Assembly: GCF_008831285.2 (NCBI RefSeq)
Contig: NC_045141.1
Span: 26,029,315-26,093,314, forward strand
DNA length: 64,000 nt
Source: Nymphaea colorata
Taxonomy: Eukaryota > Streptophyta > Magnoliopsida > Nymphaeales > Nymphaeaceae
Reading direction: 5' to 3'
The position numbers and the translations under genes were made by a program. Of the stretch, positions 22,745 to 36,100 are shown piece after piece; the stretch's first letter is position 1; the number at the start of each line of letters is the position of its first letter. Below the pieces are notes generated by a model. That model saw nothing but the letters and a program-made list of their open reading frames with translations. It did not search any database and had not been told where the DNA came from.

Positions 22745-25600
22745 GGTTAACAGGTGACAGGTGCGCAAAATGCTACAGTAAATTGCCTTCCAGAAAAAGG
22801 AGAAATATTAACTACAATTGAATTTAATATATGCTAATGCAATGGAACGACATGACTTTCTGTCCTAAGTTCGTTTAATATTCTAAACAGGGGCTACATT
22901 AAATCCCAGATGAAGCTAATGTCAACTTACCAAGTGGAAATCCAAAAAAGTAATGTCCTTTTAGATTATCATTTGATCCTTATGGTTAATAATAGAGTAA
23001 ATGCAATGCAACACAATTGCATAGAAAAATCACAAAACTACACGTTAAAAGTTCTTGCAGGTGAGATCATGGCTTGGTTTATTTTAGTGCATTGTTCTGT
23101 CAAGAGAACAATAGGAAAGGAGATTGAAATAGAAGAAAATTCAAGTGCAAAACCCTTTTTGTCAACAGGATCCATCGTAACTCTAGTTACCTCCTACATT
23201 GAATGGACTTGCTAGGTTCTATTGCAGAGAAGATCATAGCAGGAAATGCAACTAATGCTGATAAAGGATCAGGACAGAAGAAGCAGAAAAATACCAAGCT
23301 AAGCGGCTCTTCATTGGCAAGGGCATAGAAGTTTTGATGGTCTATAGACTCTATACATCATTGGGAAACTCTAACACTTCAGGAAGTGTAAATATAAAAG
23401 AGGCCAAGAGCATCAATGTGTATTCCTGTATGCTTATTAGGTTTTTCATATCCACCCTCAACCAAAAACCGAGGTTCTTCCTAATATGAAGCATTCTTTA
23501 TTTGATTTCACTCAAGTATCTGTGTACAGCTTCAACACCGTGCCTATAAGCCTTAGGTTGAAGCCAATCAATTTGCTGGGTAGTTGTTTTATTTTCATAG
23601 TACTTTGTTTCCTAGGAATTTGACAGAGTTAACAGTGATTCATCTATTCACCTCCAAATTGTTGCTTAATGTGCTCTTGTTGCTGTTCTGTAGACATCTG
23701 ATCATGTGATTACATGCCCCTTTTGTGAAGACATATTTGATTGCATACATGTTAACATAAATATTATGGCAAAATTTTGATACACATTGCTTAAGTTGGG
23801 ACTAGCCAACAGTTTTCATGAAACTACAGCAATCCCTGTTCACAGAACATTGTCCAGCCACTGTAGTTTCAGAAAGAGACTACAATGGCATCACGTCAAT
23901 CCTAAAACAATTTCAGATACTTTAGGGGATAGAATTCGAACAACACTGTCAACGCTCCCTATTGGTGTCTAACAGGAAACGCTAAAGACAACCCACCTGT
24001 TATTTTTGAATACCTTGGCCTCAACCCTGTCTAAGTCCATCGAGTCACATCTAACATGCTCGAAAAGACAGGAAGAAAAAAAAAAAGTGAAGAGAAAAAG
24101 AAAAATCCTACCCCTTCAAATCTTAACAGCATTTCGGCTTTCCTATTCCCATGCTTTCACACGTAATGTGTAAACAAACTATTGGCGTCTAATTAAAGAA
24201 ATTGCATAATGGCATTCACCAAATGTATCGTAACAGCAGCTGCAGTAGCCGCAACAGCAGTAATAGTAGTGGCAGAAGAAGAAGAAGAAGAAGGAAAAGA
24301 AAGAATTGTATAAAAATAGAGTCACGCTCAAGCTGGAATATCTAGGCAGTATGAGCAGTTTCGCAATGAGGGAAACCGGGAAAGAAAGAACCATACAGTA
24401 TACAGGAAAGCTTAAGATGACATAGCCAAATAGCTTCCCTTTTCTCGGAACCTTATAAGGAATGCAAAATTAAGCACCTGACGCCTCCTCGCCCACACTC
24501 TTTACATAAATAGAGGAACAATAAATAACAAGGACTTACAAATGTCAAAAAAACAGATAATTTCAATGTGACGCAGATGCAATAATATGATCACCAGAAG
24601 ATAGTTTTCACGAATTGTCAATGTGACTTGGAGAATTAGCACGCCATGTTTGGCCCCTCAAGCACTTCTCAGCCAGAAATCGCACTTGATGCTCGTTCCC
24701 TTATATCCTGATTCAGGAAGCCCAAAACAATAAGCATTCTATAAAGCAAAACACGTGAAGCTATTTAGCACAAAATCCCCAAAACGATCGCGAGGTAATG
24801 TGAAAAAAGAAAAGCTCCATGTATCAAATCCTTGATAAAACACAGGACTCGGGCATCCCCACTCCAAAAAGCGATCGATGTAAACTACATTTTCGCGAAG
24901 CAACACGAAGAATTTAAGCTACGAATATCGATATCCAATACATTCTTCACCTGATTAAGATTTCAACTGAAAAGCACGAGTTCCTCGAAACGGAGACGTA
25001 GAAATAAACCTGAATCACGTTCTCTCCAATCCTCCAAGACTACACTTTCACAAACCACAATCTGAAACACTCGACTAAAATCAGGACGATAACGACGCCC
25101 TCCCTCCTATTCCGCGCTCTAAATCACGAAACAGACCATTCAAACCCGACAGCAACAAGAAATCTCGACCTAAACACCGTAATTCAGCAGCATCCCGATC
25201 TGATTCACTAAAAAGAGAGAGAGAGAGAGAGACCGAACTGGGAAAGCGCAAAATGCAAGAAGAAGAACTACAAATCAAAGACAAAACATTCAGAAACAGA
25301 AGACAGCATAAAGGAGCGGGTGACGCTACATTAACGGAGGATATCATTAAGTACAGCATCAACGGCTGCTGCGAACCAGAAATCGAACGACTGGTGGAGA
25401 AGAGGAGGAGGCAGAAGAAGACGAGAAGGGCAGTGGAAGGAGAGGCGGATGGAAACGCAGCCCCGTCCTCCACCGACGGAAGGAAGCTGAAAAATAAGAG
25501 GCAGAGGGAGACTGAGTCACCCGCTCTCCCACCTTCGCCGTCATATATTCCCGATAGGCGATAAATAGGTACGGCGCCCTCACGCATTCTTGGGGGTTGG
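22745..25600 (-). other. Probable 5' UTR, leader intron and promoter of BOU
   Basis: Candidate leader acceptors lie just upstream of the start codon (GGAAG at about 22784 and GTAG at about 22771 on the gene strand). A CT-rich, GC-richer block at 25100-25560 resembles a first non-coding exon, and TATTTAT at about 25560 could be a TATA-like box. Between them is AT-rich intron-like sequence with a short (GAA)n/(GCA)n tract at 24230-24300. Open frames in the leader (for example 25081-25608) look non-coding. Confidence 0.4.
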
Positions 25601-26843
25601 TTGGTCATGAAAACGGATCGGGTTGATGGGTCTGGATCAGGTTGAATGGCTTCAGTCCCAACTCGGATTCTAAAGCAAATAATTTTAACGTAAAAATATC
25701 ACAAAAGCACGTCCAACTCTTGGAAAAACATTAACAACGTACTTCAAATATGTCATATTTAACCGCCCCAATTGCATTCAAAATAAATAATTAGTTGAGA
25801 GAAAATCAAACCTAAATGTGTTTTTGTTAAGCTAAAGTGTGTTAGTATATGATTGTCAGATGCATCCAAGAGACGAGTTATATCCATCATGAATGAAATT
25901 AAAATCCTTCATATTTAAGCAAATAATTAATGTTTATGCTTTAAACAAGAAAACATGCCTTTCTATCTTGCCCTTTTCAACAGGACAGAATTTTTTTTTT
26001 AAAATTAATGTTTATTTAAGAAAATAAGTCTTGAACATAAAACCCTTAAAGCCAGCCATATCTTGTTTTATTTTGCTTTAAGTTGAATGTAAATACATTT
26101 TTCAACTATCATTGTTTGCAATGCAAATCATTACTCAAACATGACATTATGATTTGAAGTTTCAACCCCTAAAAAGCACTTAGCAACTCAAATGATAAAA
26201 ATTGGGTCTCACCTTTTTTATGTTTAATATTTTGTAATTTGAGATGCATCTTTCTGCCTATTTTAAAAAACAAAATGCCCTTTGAACTTCTGATTTTCAA
26301 TCACAAGCTGGAGCACGTGTTTGCCGTCAATGCATCGAGACGGCTTACTGGGAGACGACAAAGCAATTTGAACCTCTTGGACGCATCTCATTTATTTTTT
26401 TCAAATTTTCAGTTATACGTGACACATTAATACTTTTATCCTATAGAAAAACTTATTTGCAAAAAATTCAATGATGTTTCACTGTAATATCTTTGTAATT
26501 TTGTATGGGAAAAAGTTTTAATCATAAAGTCATCTATGGAGAACTTTGTCGGCCCATCCAATGTGGTACAAGATCCCACTTTCCTCTAATGCTAGTGGAC
26601 TTGCACCCAACCAGAAACAAAAGAAAATAAAAAATGAAAGATCACATGGTTAGTTGTTGAAGTGTCACTTGTCATTTCCTTACAACACCAATGTCTATGT
26701 AAAAATCTAGTGTTTGCTCATTATAACTGTTAAAGATCGCTCTGACCTTAGCAGTCTTTCATTTATTTATAGAAATGCTCCGCTTCGATCAAAATTATTT
26801 TCCAGTGAATAGGATGGAACCTCACTGTATGTATGGGTGAGAG

Positions 26844-26941
26844 GAACTTAAGATTACTTCTTTCAACTTGAAAATAGTGTCGGGTTTAGAGTTGTATGTG
26901 GGTGAACTTAAGATTACTTCTTTCAACTTGAAAGTAGTGTC
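26844..26941. repeat. 60-bp-period direct repeat
   Basis: The 38 bases at 26844-26881, beginning GAACTTAAGATTACTTCTTT, recur at 26904-26941 with one substitution. It lies in the spacer a few hundred bases upstream of the unknown small gene and could affect its promoter, but nothing shows that. Confidence 0.85.
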
Positions 26942-27314
26942 TGTTGCAAATTGGTAGTGCCCATGAAAACCGCAGAAGCAGCACCTGAACTAAACTTTTT
27001 TATAAATGAAATTAAGTAGATAAGGTCACCCGGTGTTTTATTTTGAAGGCGTAAAAGACTAGAATGTGGTGTCGAGGGTTTCAATGGTGAACTCTCTGGA
27101 GTCTCAATCTCCATCGAAATGAAATTGAAGAGACAAGTCGGGTTGTGTTTTCGCTGTTTATCTTTTCGTCAAGGAGACGGCATGGGGAGAGCGTATTATT
27201 AATAAATCTGATCGGGCAAGTGTGGGCATCTAGGATTCCGTGAGTGGAGAAGGATTCTTGATTTCTTCTCTTTTATTCTGGTTCCTTTTTTTTTTCCTTT
27301 TGTTGTTTGTGTTG

Positions 27315-30300
27315 ATGGCGGGAACTGGGCAGTTTTTTTACCTGACTCGCTTTGGTTATGTGGTTATACTTTCATGATAGTGCCTTAATCCTGTCCCTGA
27401 TTGAAATTAAAATAGAAGACTTGGGCAGGAATTTTTTCTTGTTTCCATTTTATGTGAAAAATAATTGAAATCTATCGGCTCATTTGATCACATCCACAAC
27501 TTTTGGTAATACAAGATCTGCTAATACATAGTTCATTCGCTTTCGATGGTTATTTTGTTTATCAATGTATCCCAACATTTCAGTGATTTTCGTTTTTTAT
27601 TTGCATTTGAAAGTGAAGAAAAATGTCACGATTTTTCCTGCATTTATCGAAGTACGTTTAATCATGTTTTCCTGATGGGTTTGTTATCAATTTTGCGACT
27701 GAGGATGTTGTTTTCCTGTTCCTGATGAAGCACGTTGCAATTTTTCTGGCTGATAGGTGGATCTCATTTGAAGAATGCTGTTGCTTCTTCAACGAAATTC
27801 ATCCATCAATTTTCCCATCCGAAGATACTTGCATTCTCAATAAGGAAAAAGAAGTTGCATAGGAGATTAGCGGTTCAGGCACGGTACAAGTAAGTTGAAG
27901 TTTGTAGCTTCACGTGACTTTGAAACTTCTTTCCACTTGCAAGGCACGCGCTCGTTTGAGTATACTTTTCCTTTTTGTATTTGTTTAACCACCTTTATCG
28001 TCGCCAATCTTGTATCATTTATTCATGTTTTCCAGTGATTGAATGAAATCATATTTGATGGTGATCGTTTTGTACTTTTGCTATCCTCTATGGTGTTCGG
28101 TTTTTGTTAATGAAGCATGTGAGCCAAATTGATCTTGTCTGCTTGTTCGGATCCTTTTGTTCTTTTTTCCTTTTTGTGTTCCACCTTTTGCCTAGCTGCC
28201 ATGCGCGGTGTGGAAAAAAGGATGCATGAGGAGAAAGCAAGGAAGAAAACTGGAATTTGACGTTGGGAATTACCAGATGTGCAGATGAACTCATATTAGT
28301 TATGTACAAAGGGTTTTAATGTACTTATTAATCGCTGAAGAAACTGAATTTAACATCAGATACTGTCGACATGGGTTGGTCTTGTAATTTTTTGGAGCCT
28401 TAGTAATAGGTCTTACCTAAGATGGGTGATGGCATTTTTTCTTAGCTGATGCCTTGATGCAGTTCTTAATGTTGTCTGTTCATTACCTTTATTTGTTTCA
28501 AAAGCAGTACTCTAGTCAACTGCCTTTTTCTTGTTTTCTTAGTATTATAGTGTGTAATAGAAGGAGAGGGAGAGGAAAAAGGAAACTGACTGAAAATTAC
28601 AAGGTTAGAATCCCAAACCTACTGTACACCAAAGTCCAAAAAATGCTTCAACTAAACCACTTATCTTTTTCTTCCTTGAGGATTTAGCTTTGGATGTGTA
28701 ATTTTTATGCAAGGCTTTAAAAATCTAGAAAACAACCGTAAAGTGCATTTAAGTATGCACACTTACATGTACACAAATCTAAAGCATTTGTTGTAAAGTT
28801 TTAGTGATTGTAAAAATATTGATTTATTAAATAATAGCCCAGGAGTGGGAAGGGTTGTTATAATTAAGATGATGACTCTCTTCTAAAACCTAGTCCTCTA
28901 TCCCCATAAGCATTTAAATAACGGTTTCTATTACTGGAAGGATTAAAAACTGAAAGTTCTTGACTCTTGTTCACTCTATCTGTCAACGAAACAAGTGGTG
29001 ATCTCTGTCTGTGTACCACCACATACAGAAAAAGATCTAAGCAAGACGCTTTCTAGTTCTGAAACAGTTAAAACCAAATGTTTCTCCATATTAAGTATTG
29101 GCTCTTTACTTTTCCTTGACACGATCATCTTTTGTACATTGTTGTCATGTTGCATAATTCTAGGCATTACTGTAACAAACAACATATTTTTGCTCAGGTA
29201 TAGTATGGATGACCTACATTTTCAGGCCTCAGAGTATAGGTCAATAAAGCCTTCATTGGCTAAATTTCTGAAGAAGTGCTTTTGTTGAGGATTAGCAAGT
29301 TGATAGTGCAACCACAACTTTTTCAACATATGAAATCCTAACATCGAAGTTATGCCAGGTTTGGCATTGTTGGCGACATTAAGATTTATAAAATTAATTC
29401 TAGCTGCTATGGGTCCTCCTGTTAGTTAGGATGGTGAAAACTGTTGAGATTTGGAGCAGCTTTGGTTATACATTTTGACAGTTGGAAACAATACTTTTTG
29501 ATTCTCTCAATTTCTCAAACAGGATGCTGATTCTCTCCCTATGTTCAAGTCCCATTTTGCATTACCTACTGCGGAGTTTTTTTTGGTTCTCAATATAATA
29601 CTGTAGTCTTCTTACGATACCTTTCAATATAGAAGCATAAGATATTAATCCTAACCTTTTGGCTGTGTATTTTTCTATGTACTTAAATATCTGTGATTCA
29701 GCCTTTCTCTACATTTATTGTATGCTATGCTTTTCATTTTTCTGAATCAAGTAGATATTTTACTGGCTCAAAATCTGAGGTTCATGGTTGTTCCCTTTTT
29801 AGATGAGGAGATCTCTTCTCAATGAAGATGACTACGGGTTCTGGAAGGCCAGGGGACCCACATATTATGACGAAGGCTTGGAAGTAAGTTAGCAAACTCC
29901 GTCTACATATAGTAGGTTTAGATCACACAAGGACACAAAGACGCTGTGGATATGTTAGTGTGGTCTATTTGGTTCTACAGGACCTGGATTGTGCATGTCT
30001 GTTTGCATAGTCCCGTTGCTTGTACAGATTTGAACAATGACATGAGATTTCTCTAACTAGATTTTATGTTGAACATTGATGGGATTAAAATCTGCATCAA
30101 TCTGATAACAGTATTGTTTCGTTAGTACAGTGACCCAAATCTTGGGTGCACTTTTGTCCTGCTTAAACTAGTTTATGGCACCTTGAGAAATTTGGTTCTG
30201 CTTCTGACCTAGAGCTTAGCCGATCAAAGCTGTTGGTTGTGCGCCCGCTAATCACAGTGTTGAGTTATTTTTGTTGTTCTTATTCGGAGGAGCGTTTATT

Positions 30301-30464
30301 GATTGGTTTTTTGCGGTTCAAAGCAGAGGACAACGCAGACTCTAAATGGGAAGATAAGCCAACTGAATTCAGCCATCGACAACGTCTCGACGCTGTTGAG
30401 AGGGAGGAAGGATAAGGCCCGGGAGCCCATTGAAGTAGGCCATGAGGTTGAAGCCATAATCTGA
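27315..30464 (+). CDS. Small protein of unknown function, possibly organelle-targeted (tentative model)
   Basis: The model has four exons: 27315-27354, 27757-27889, 29808-29883 and 30327-30464. They join to 128 residues with stop TGA. The last two exons are the most convincing: RSLLNEDDYGFWKARGPTYY followed by DEGLE, then RTTQTLNGKISQLNSAIDNV, which looks like a short amphipathic or coiled helix. The second exon translates to a segment with no acidic residue and many K, R, H and S (for example KFIHQFSHPKILAFSIRKKK), as in a plastid or mitochondrial targeting peptide. I do not recognise the family. Weak points are the first exon, whose donor G|GTTATG is poor, and the third acceptor, where the AG at 29801-29802 would give a stop and the AG five bases on keeps the frame. 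Confidence 0.5.
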
Positions 30465-33144
30465 TTTTTGTCGATGGCGCTGATACTTTTGCAAGATTTA
30501 TGATTCAATGATTTTTTTATTTTTGGTCAATCCACCCCACCCCTTCTCTCTACCTCCCTTCTTACTTACTTTTCTCTGTCTTCCTGTGTGGGGTTGGGGT
30601 CTACGGATCAGGCGGGTCCATGGAGCAGATTTATGTGTTAATGTTAGAGACCGATCTACAATGGTATAATACTCGCCACAAAGCTGAGAAGTTTGTTTTC
30701 AAATCATATAGGCCAGATTAACTTGAAATGACTGGAGAATAACATTGTGATTCAACCTTATTCAGTTATTGCATAGAACTCTGTCCGATCATGCATGCTG
30801 AAAATGCAATAGAAATTATTTGGTCAGGCTTGGATATATTTTCCCTCGCTCAACTTAATCATGGTCAATTGCAAAACCTGTTATTTTAGGTCGATGTAGA
30901 AGACGCTAATCTACATTCTATCCAAAACTGTGGGAAGATGCCGATCTACATGGTCATGTTTGGATTCATTTTCCTTAGCATCTCATTCATTTTCTTTATT
31001 TGAAAGGACCACTGCAAGCCCGTTGTTTAGGTGATGACATAAAATCTTCAGCTCTACTGTGTATGCACTATTGGAATTTAAGAAATCCATGACAGCCATT
31101 TTAAGCTGTCCAGATGATTAGATATCAATATATTAATAAATAATGAGAATGGTAACTGGACCGAGGGATTCCGTGCGAAGTGTTACCCAGTCAAGCATTA
31201 AACTCATGCATCCAGTCTTACAAAACATTTCGCTTCCTTCATCAGGCGCAAGCAGATGGACTAAGACCAATAGTCTAATGATAATGCTTATATTAGCGGC
31301 AATAATTCAAAATTTATTTACATCACGATGTCAGATGATGGTGCGACCAAGCGTAAACTTGCAGAATTAACAACATCCTTCATGGGATTTTAAGAGGGCA
31401 CAAGACCACTTCTCCGTAATACAGGAAAGAGGCAACGGCTACTCAAAACCTCGTATAATCAGTCGGTATCAGAAATTGAAATGAGGTTACGACCTGTGTC
31501 GACCAACAAAGTTGCATCACACGTTTGCTCCATCAAAGATTCAAAGATGTACGGACGAGAGAGGGGCAACACAAGGTAAAACTAGTATTATAAAAGTTAT
31601 AATATGAATCGAATGTGAATTAACAAAAAAATACTATATTTAATTTTTAAAACAATATAGCATTTTTAAATAAATAAAAAATTGAATTTAAATATTTAAC
31701 AATTATTAAAAACCCATCATGACACATGGCATGTTAAAGGGTACTTCGTGCAACTTTTATAACGGAGAAACAGCCGGCAACCTGTATTCCATTCCTCTGA
31801 TTATTTTCATCTTGTTTCCACCTTTTTTTTTATAGTTTTAGCATTTTCTTGTCAAAAATCTAGTGGCTTAGGCTCCGTCGGCGCACATTGACACATTCTC
31901 GACATCCGATAACAAGTGCTCCAAGCGAGTAGATTTCGCAACTGTTGTCAAAACCCAAGCTGTATCACAAATCTTCATCAACTAGCGTATCTGTTAGGAA
32001 AATGAGAAACATGGCAGTATATATAACTTCCAAATACAATTTTACACGAAAATTTTAACAGATCAAAAATATTACATGGTGCACAATAGAAAGTGACTTT
32101 CAAAGCTATTTGCGGTTGCCTAGAGTCATGTAAAACGTGCAATACAATCATGCCGGTTCTCTGAAGTTAGTACTGACATTTAGGTTCTAGTATATAAAGG
32201 AGCCGCTGCATCTACCGTTCACCTCATGAATTTATGAGCCAGAAATGCTAGATATAATAGCCAAGTACACCCTCTGACCAGACCAATCCTCCGGTTCTGG
32301 GAGGAATGTCTGAGCACATGCTGAAAGCAAAAACTAACCAAGTGGTCCATGCTCTGGAGAAAATTTTGTACATGAATTTCATGAAGACAGGAGTAATCAG
32401 TGCATCTTGTAGGAAAGTGTACACTTGAAATTGGGATCGAGCTACAGGTAGCACTGAATGTGTTTCAGACCGACCATAACCACCTTTGGGGCTAGCAACA
32501 CTTGGAGCCGACCCAAGTCAACCAGTCGATTGTATCTCTTTTTTATGGTCAAAGGGATGCTCATCAAAAATTCCAGTTTCGAGTGCTTCTGACATTGAAC
32601 AGGCAATGATGAATGATAATAATAGAGCAACTGACTGCAAGCAGCATTTCTGGGTAAATTATGCAATTGCAATGAGAAATCTGTACATGTACCACTATGA
32701 TATTGTAGCTAAACAAAGAGGATCAACCTAAGAGTATAAGAACATATGCATCTATGGCTATTCTCATCTTTAAACAGCAACGGTCTTCAGCTGAGACTAA
32801 TCCTAGTAAAAGGCAGACTGCACAAATACTTTTTGTACACTGATCAGAAGGCAAAAGACAAAGTGAATCAATCAGGACTTACAGAATCTAATATCCAGAG
32901 AGTCCTTCCTGGCTTCAGTCTGCGGCCTGCTCTTTTCTTTATCTACAAAAGCCGTGACTCTGCAACCCTTCGAGACAAGTAAGCAAGCAGATGAAAAAAG
33001 AAACAAGGTGGTGTGGGGCATTCTCTTCTTAATATGAGCAGAATGCTTGCCTACCCCGTACATGTATGCTTCTGGCTTAGGATCCCAGCCATACCCATGC
33101 TGTTGAAAATTTACAGTGCCAAATACGTGGACCCAAAAGAAAAC
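30465..33144. other. Intergenic region between convergent genes, including their 3' UTRs
   Basis: The left few hundred bases should be 3' UTR of the small plus-strand gene. The right part, up to 33144, should be 3' UTR of the PHD-protein gene on the minus strand. An AT-rich inverted-repeat piece lies at 31588-31762. No exon with domain content is visible. Confidence 0.55.
31588..31762. mobile_element. AT-rich MITE-like inverted-repeat element
   Basis: TTATAAAAGTT at 31588-31598 is perfectly inverted as AACTTTTATAA at 31752-31762. The 175-bp segment is strongly AT-rich and has no coding potential. No target-site duplication is evident, so this is a suggestion only. Confidence 0.35.
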
Positions 33145-36100
33145 TTATGAATCCATGCAACCACCAAAAAGCCATAACGGGGTGTTAACATGGGGCTGCT
33201 CTGCAAAAACCTTTTCTGATGCTGAGACTGGATTTTCAGACTTCTCTTTCTCAGGAACAGGAAAAGCAAGTGAAAGCGAGAGAGATGATGCACCACCATC
33301 TGCACCATCTATTCCCTTATCTGAATGGCTGTCTTTGCAGCTTTTTTCATCAAGCACGTTAAGGAATAAGGGTAGCAGCCCTTTCTTCACTTGTTTTCCA
33401 GCACCCAATTCAAGTTCAAGGTTTGGGATGTCTGACCTTAGTGATTCATCATTATTATTTTTGAAACTTGGCCAAGAGTTGGAGCTGCATGCTTCACGAT
33501 CTCGAACGTGCCCAAAATCCACAGAGAAAAAGCATCTTTCTGCAGTTTTTGATGATTCAGCTTCCTCCCCATGATCAAAAGTGTGATGATCTACTTTGAT
33601 ATCCTCATTTTCTGGAAAAGTGGAGTTAAGATCAATTCCACATGAATTCAGCATGTTACCCCTTTTTATTCTCTTGCTTTCATGTTCTCCATTTATAGAT
33701 GCACAATTTGATCCTTCATGCTTTATTTCATATGCTTTAAAGGTTTTTCCTGAGAAGCAAACATGTTGGCGTTTACAGTTAGATCTCAGATCCAAGGCAC
33801 TGCTTTCTTTCTTAATAGGAATTATTGCAGGTTCCGGTCCTCCCAAATCAACCAAAAGCTGATCTTTGTTTTTGTCAATGCTGTCCTGCAATTCACCATC
33901 TTTGCCTTTGGCAACCATTTGCATTTCCTTTGTCAGTTGCTCTTGATCCTGGTTATTGCAAATAACTTTGACATCTTTTGAAGAATCAGAGGAAGGTTCT
34001 TGCATTTCGGATACAGCTGGCAAAGCCCTGCTACTTTCAGTGGCATTCAGTATCTCGCTCCGTCGCAGGTAGGGTTGATCCATATCATGCCTAATCTGAG
34101 AATCTCTGTCTCCTTCCTTCTATGAGTACAATACCAAGAAATAAGCTAAAAATGAGAAGACTTAAGAAAAATTTTCCTACTTGAGAAATCATTCCAATGG
34201 CAGAGAAATAACAATCAAAACATAGAGCAAAACAAAAGTGCAAGCAGAAAAGATAAAAATTTCAAAATTTGCATATTCCTTCATATGATTGCTGCAATCA
34301 TATTTTCAGTTGTACGGTTGTACCTAAATGAAATCATATTCGCTAAATAACATCAAGGTAGTGCTGCAGCATATATGGTGGAAAGTACATCAAGAATAGT
34401 TGATTTGGACTTGGAAGTGTTCTATGTACTAGTGTAGAGTAAAATGCATCATTGTTACATGCAACAATTTTGGAAAATTCATACTAATTTTTTTCACAGG
34501 CAGCAAGAGATTACCAAAGAAATGACAGATTGCCTTTGCCTGCCGTTATGGGGAGCTTTAGATGATGAATTTGCAGATAGCTGGCAAGCCATCTGATGAC
34601 TGTTAGGATTAATGTCTGGAGCCATACTTGAAGACTGGTTCTTTGATGGGAGTACATCTTCTTCGATGGACTCATTGTGTCCAAACAAGTTTGACAACTG
34701 GTCAACTGAAGATGGCAAACTCAAAGAGGTAGTAGCCTCAGCTGCTTCAGATGCTTCAGGTGTTCTGTAAGAGGACGAATCCTCACCCAGACATACAGGA
34801 GGTATCAACTTCGATACAACTGTAGTTTCAGCTATCATGGAGGAAAAATCCTTAGACGATGATGATACATCTCTGTCAGCTCCAAACGGTTTTGCCATAG
34901 AACTGCTCACAGGCTCTAAGCAACCAACTTTCCTTTCTCGGAATACACCCCAGAGAAAAAATAACCTGTTCCAGCCTGCAAAAGGCACCATATCTCCAGT
35001 AGTTGAGGAAAGCAAGCAACAATTTTTGTAAATTTCACATGAGACCCTACAGCTAATTGAAAATTTTAAACAAATCATTACGCTGTGAGTTGTCAGGCAG
35101 CTGATCAGACGTAAATATCAAAAGCTCCACACTGCCAACATTAGCTTTCAAAGCCAAATCATTTGTCAGCATATTTTCCACCAACTTCTTGTAATCTCTT
35201 TCATAACTGTGGCATAAGAATGATAATACAGAGCAGTAAGTGTAAATATGGACATAAAGATTTAACATGTAGATGCCTATTGTGCCTCATCTGTATACAG
35301 CCAGTGTCAAAAAAATTGAACCTAGACAAACCTCTCAACATCCTTCGCAAAAAAGTAGAGAGCAATGTTATCCTCTGTTGGATATTTGGCCTGAAACTGA
35401 ACTGGCCACAAACTCAAACGAGGTATTTCTTCCAGCTGCACTCTAGAAGGAAACCCATTGGCTGCTTCAACAACTTTTGGTGACGCGCATGTTGATAAAT
35501 GTGCTTGAACTCCATCACAAAAATCAGCTATCTTCCCACTCCTCTGTACCTCAAAACTGCCTCTGCAGATGAATACAACAGTATAATTGACCAGGGATTC
35601 CATAAACAATAGGAAAAATCAACTGACAAACAAAAAAACTGGAACCTTCCAAGTAAAGAGAAGGTATCATACTGCCATATATAATGATGTTCAGGAATCG
35701 CAAAGCATGTCACATGACTCCTAAAAGGCTGCAATGGCATCTCTCTGAAACAAGGTTCTAGTTTTTTTCCATCTGGAAAATAGTGGATGTTGGTTAAGCA
35801 TTTGAGGAGTTTGATAGACATGATACAGAGTCATATAAGCATTTCCTTGAAACTAGAAAAGTTTTGTTAGCATCAACAAAAGAACTGCCTAGCAACATTT
35901 CAGCATTACCTTTCTCCATTAACAAAGCACTTCCACTGTTTGTGGCAACAGAAACTGCTCCTAGGCCTGTTGGTACTGGAGTTTTAGAAGCCAAATCATT
36001 GTTTAGATCTGTGGTAGGTAACACTACATCATTTGAATGAATAAACAGCCTATCACCTTCACCATTCTTAGTTTTCTGGGACAAACCAGTCTCCACAGCA

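Noticed and set aside
25081-25608. 175-codon frame on the minus strand upstream of BOU
   Set aside because: It lies in the probable 5' leader, is low-complexity (Ser, Leu, Phe rich), lacks a domain, and does not join the BOU start in frame.
32200-33144. Possible further exons of the PHD-protein gene beyond the TAA at 33145
   Set aside because: The last exon ends in a clean stop in the established frame. Downstream frames are short and fit a 3' UTR.
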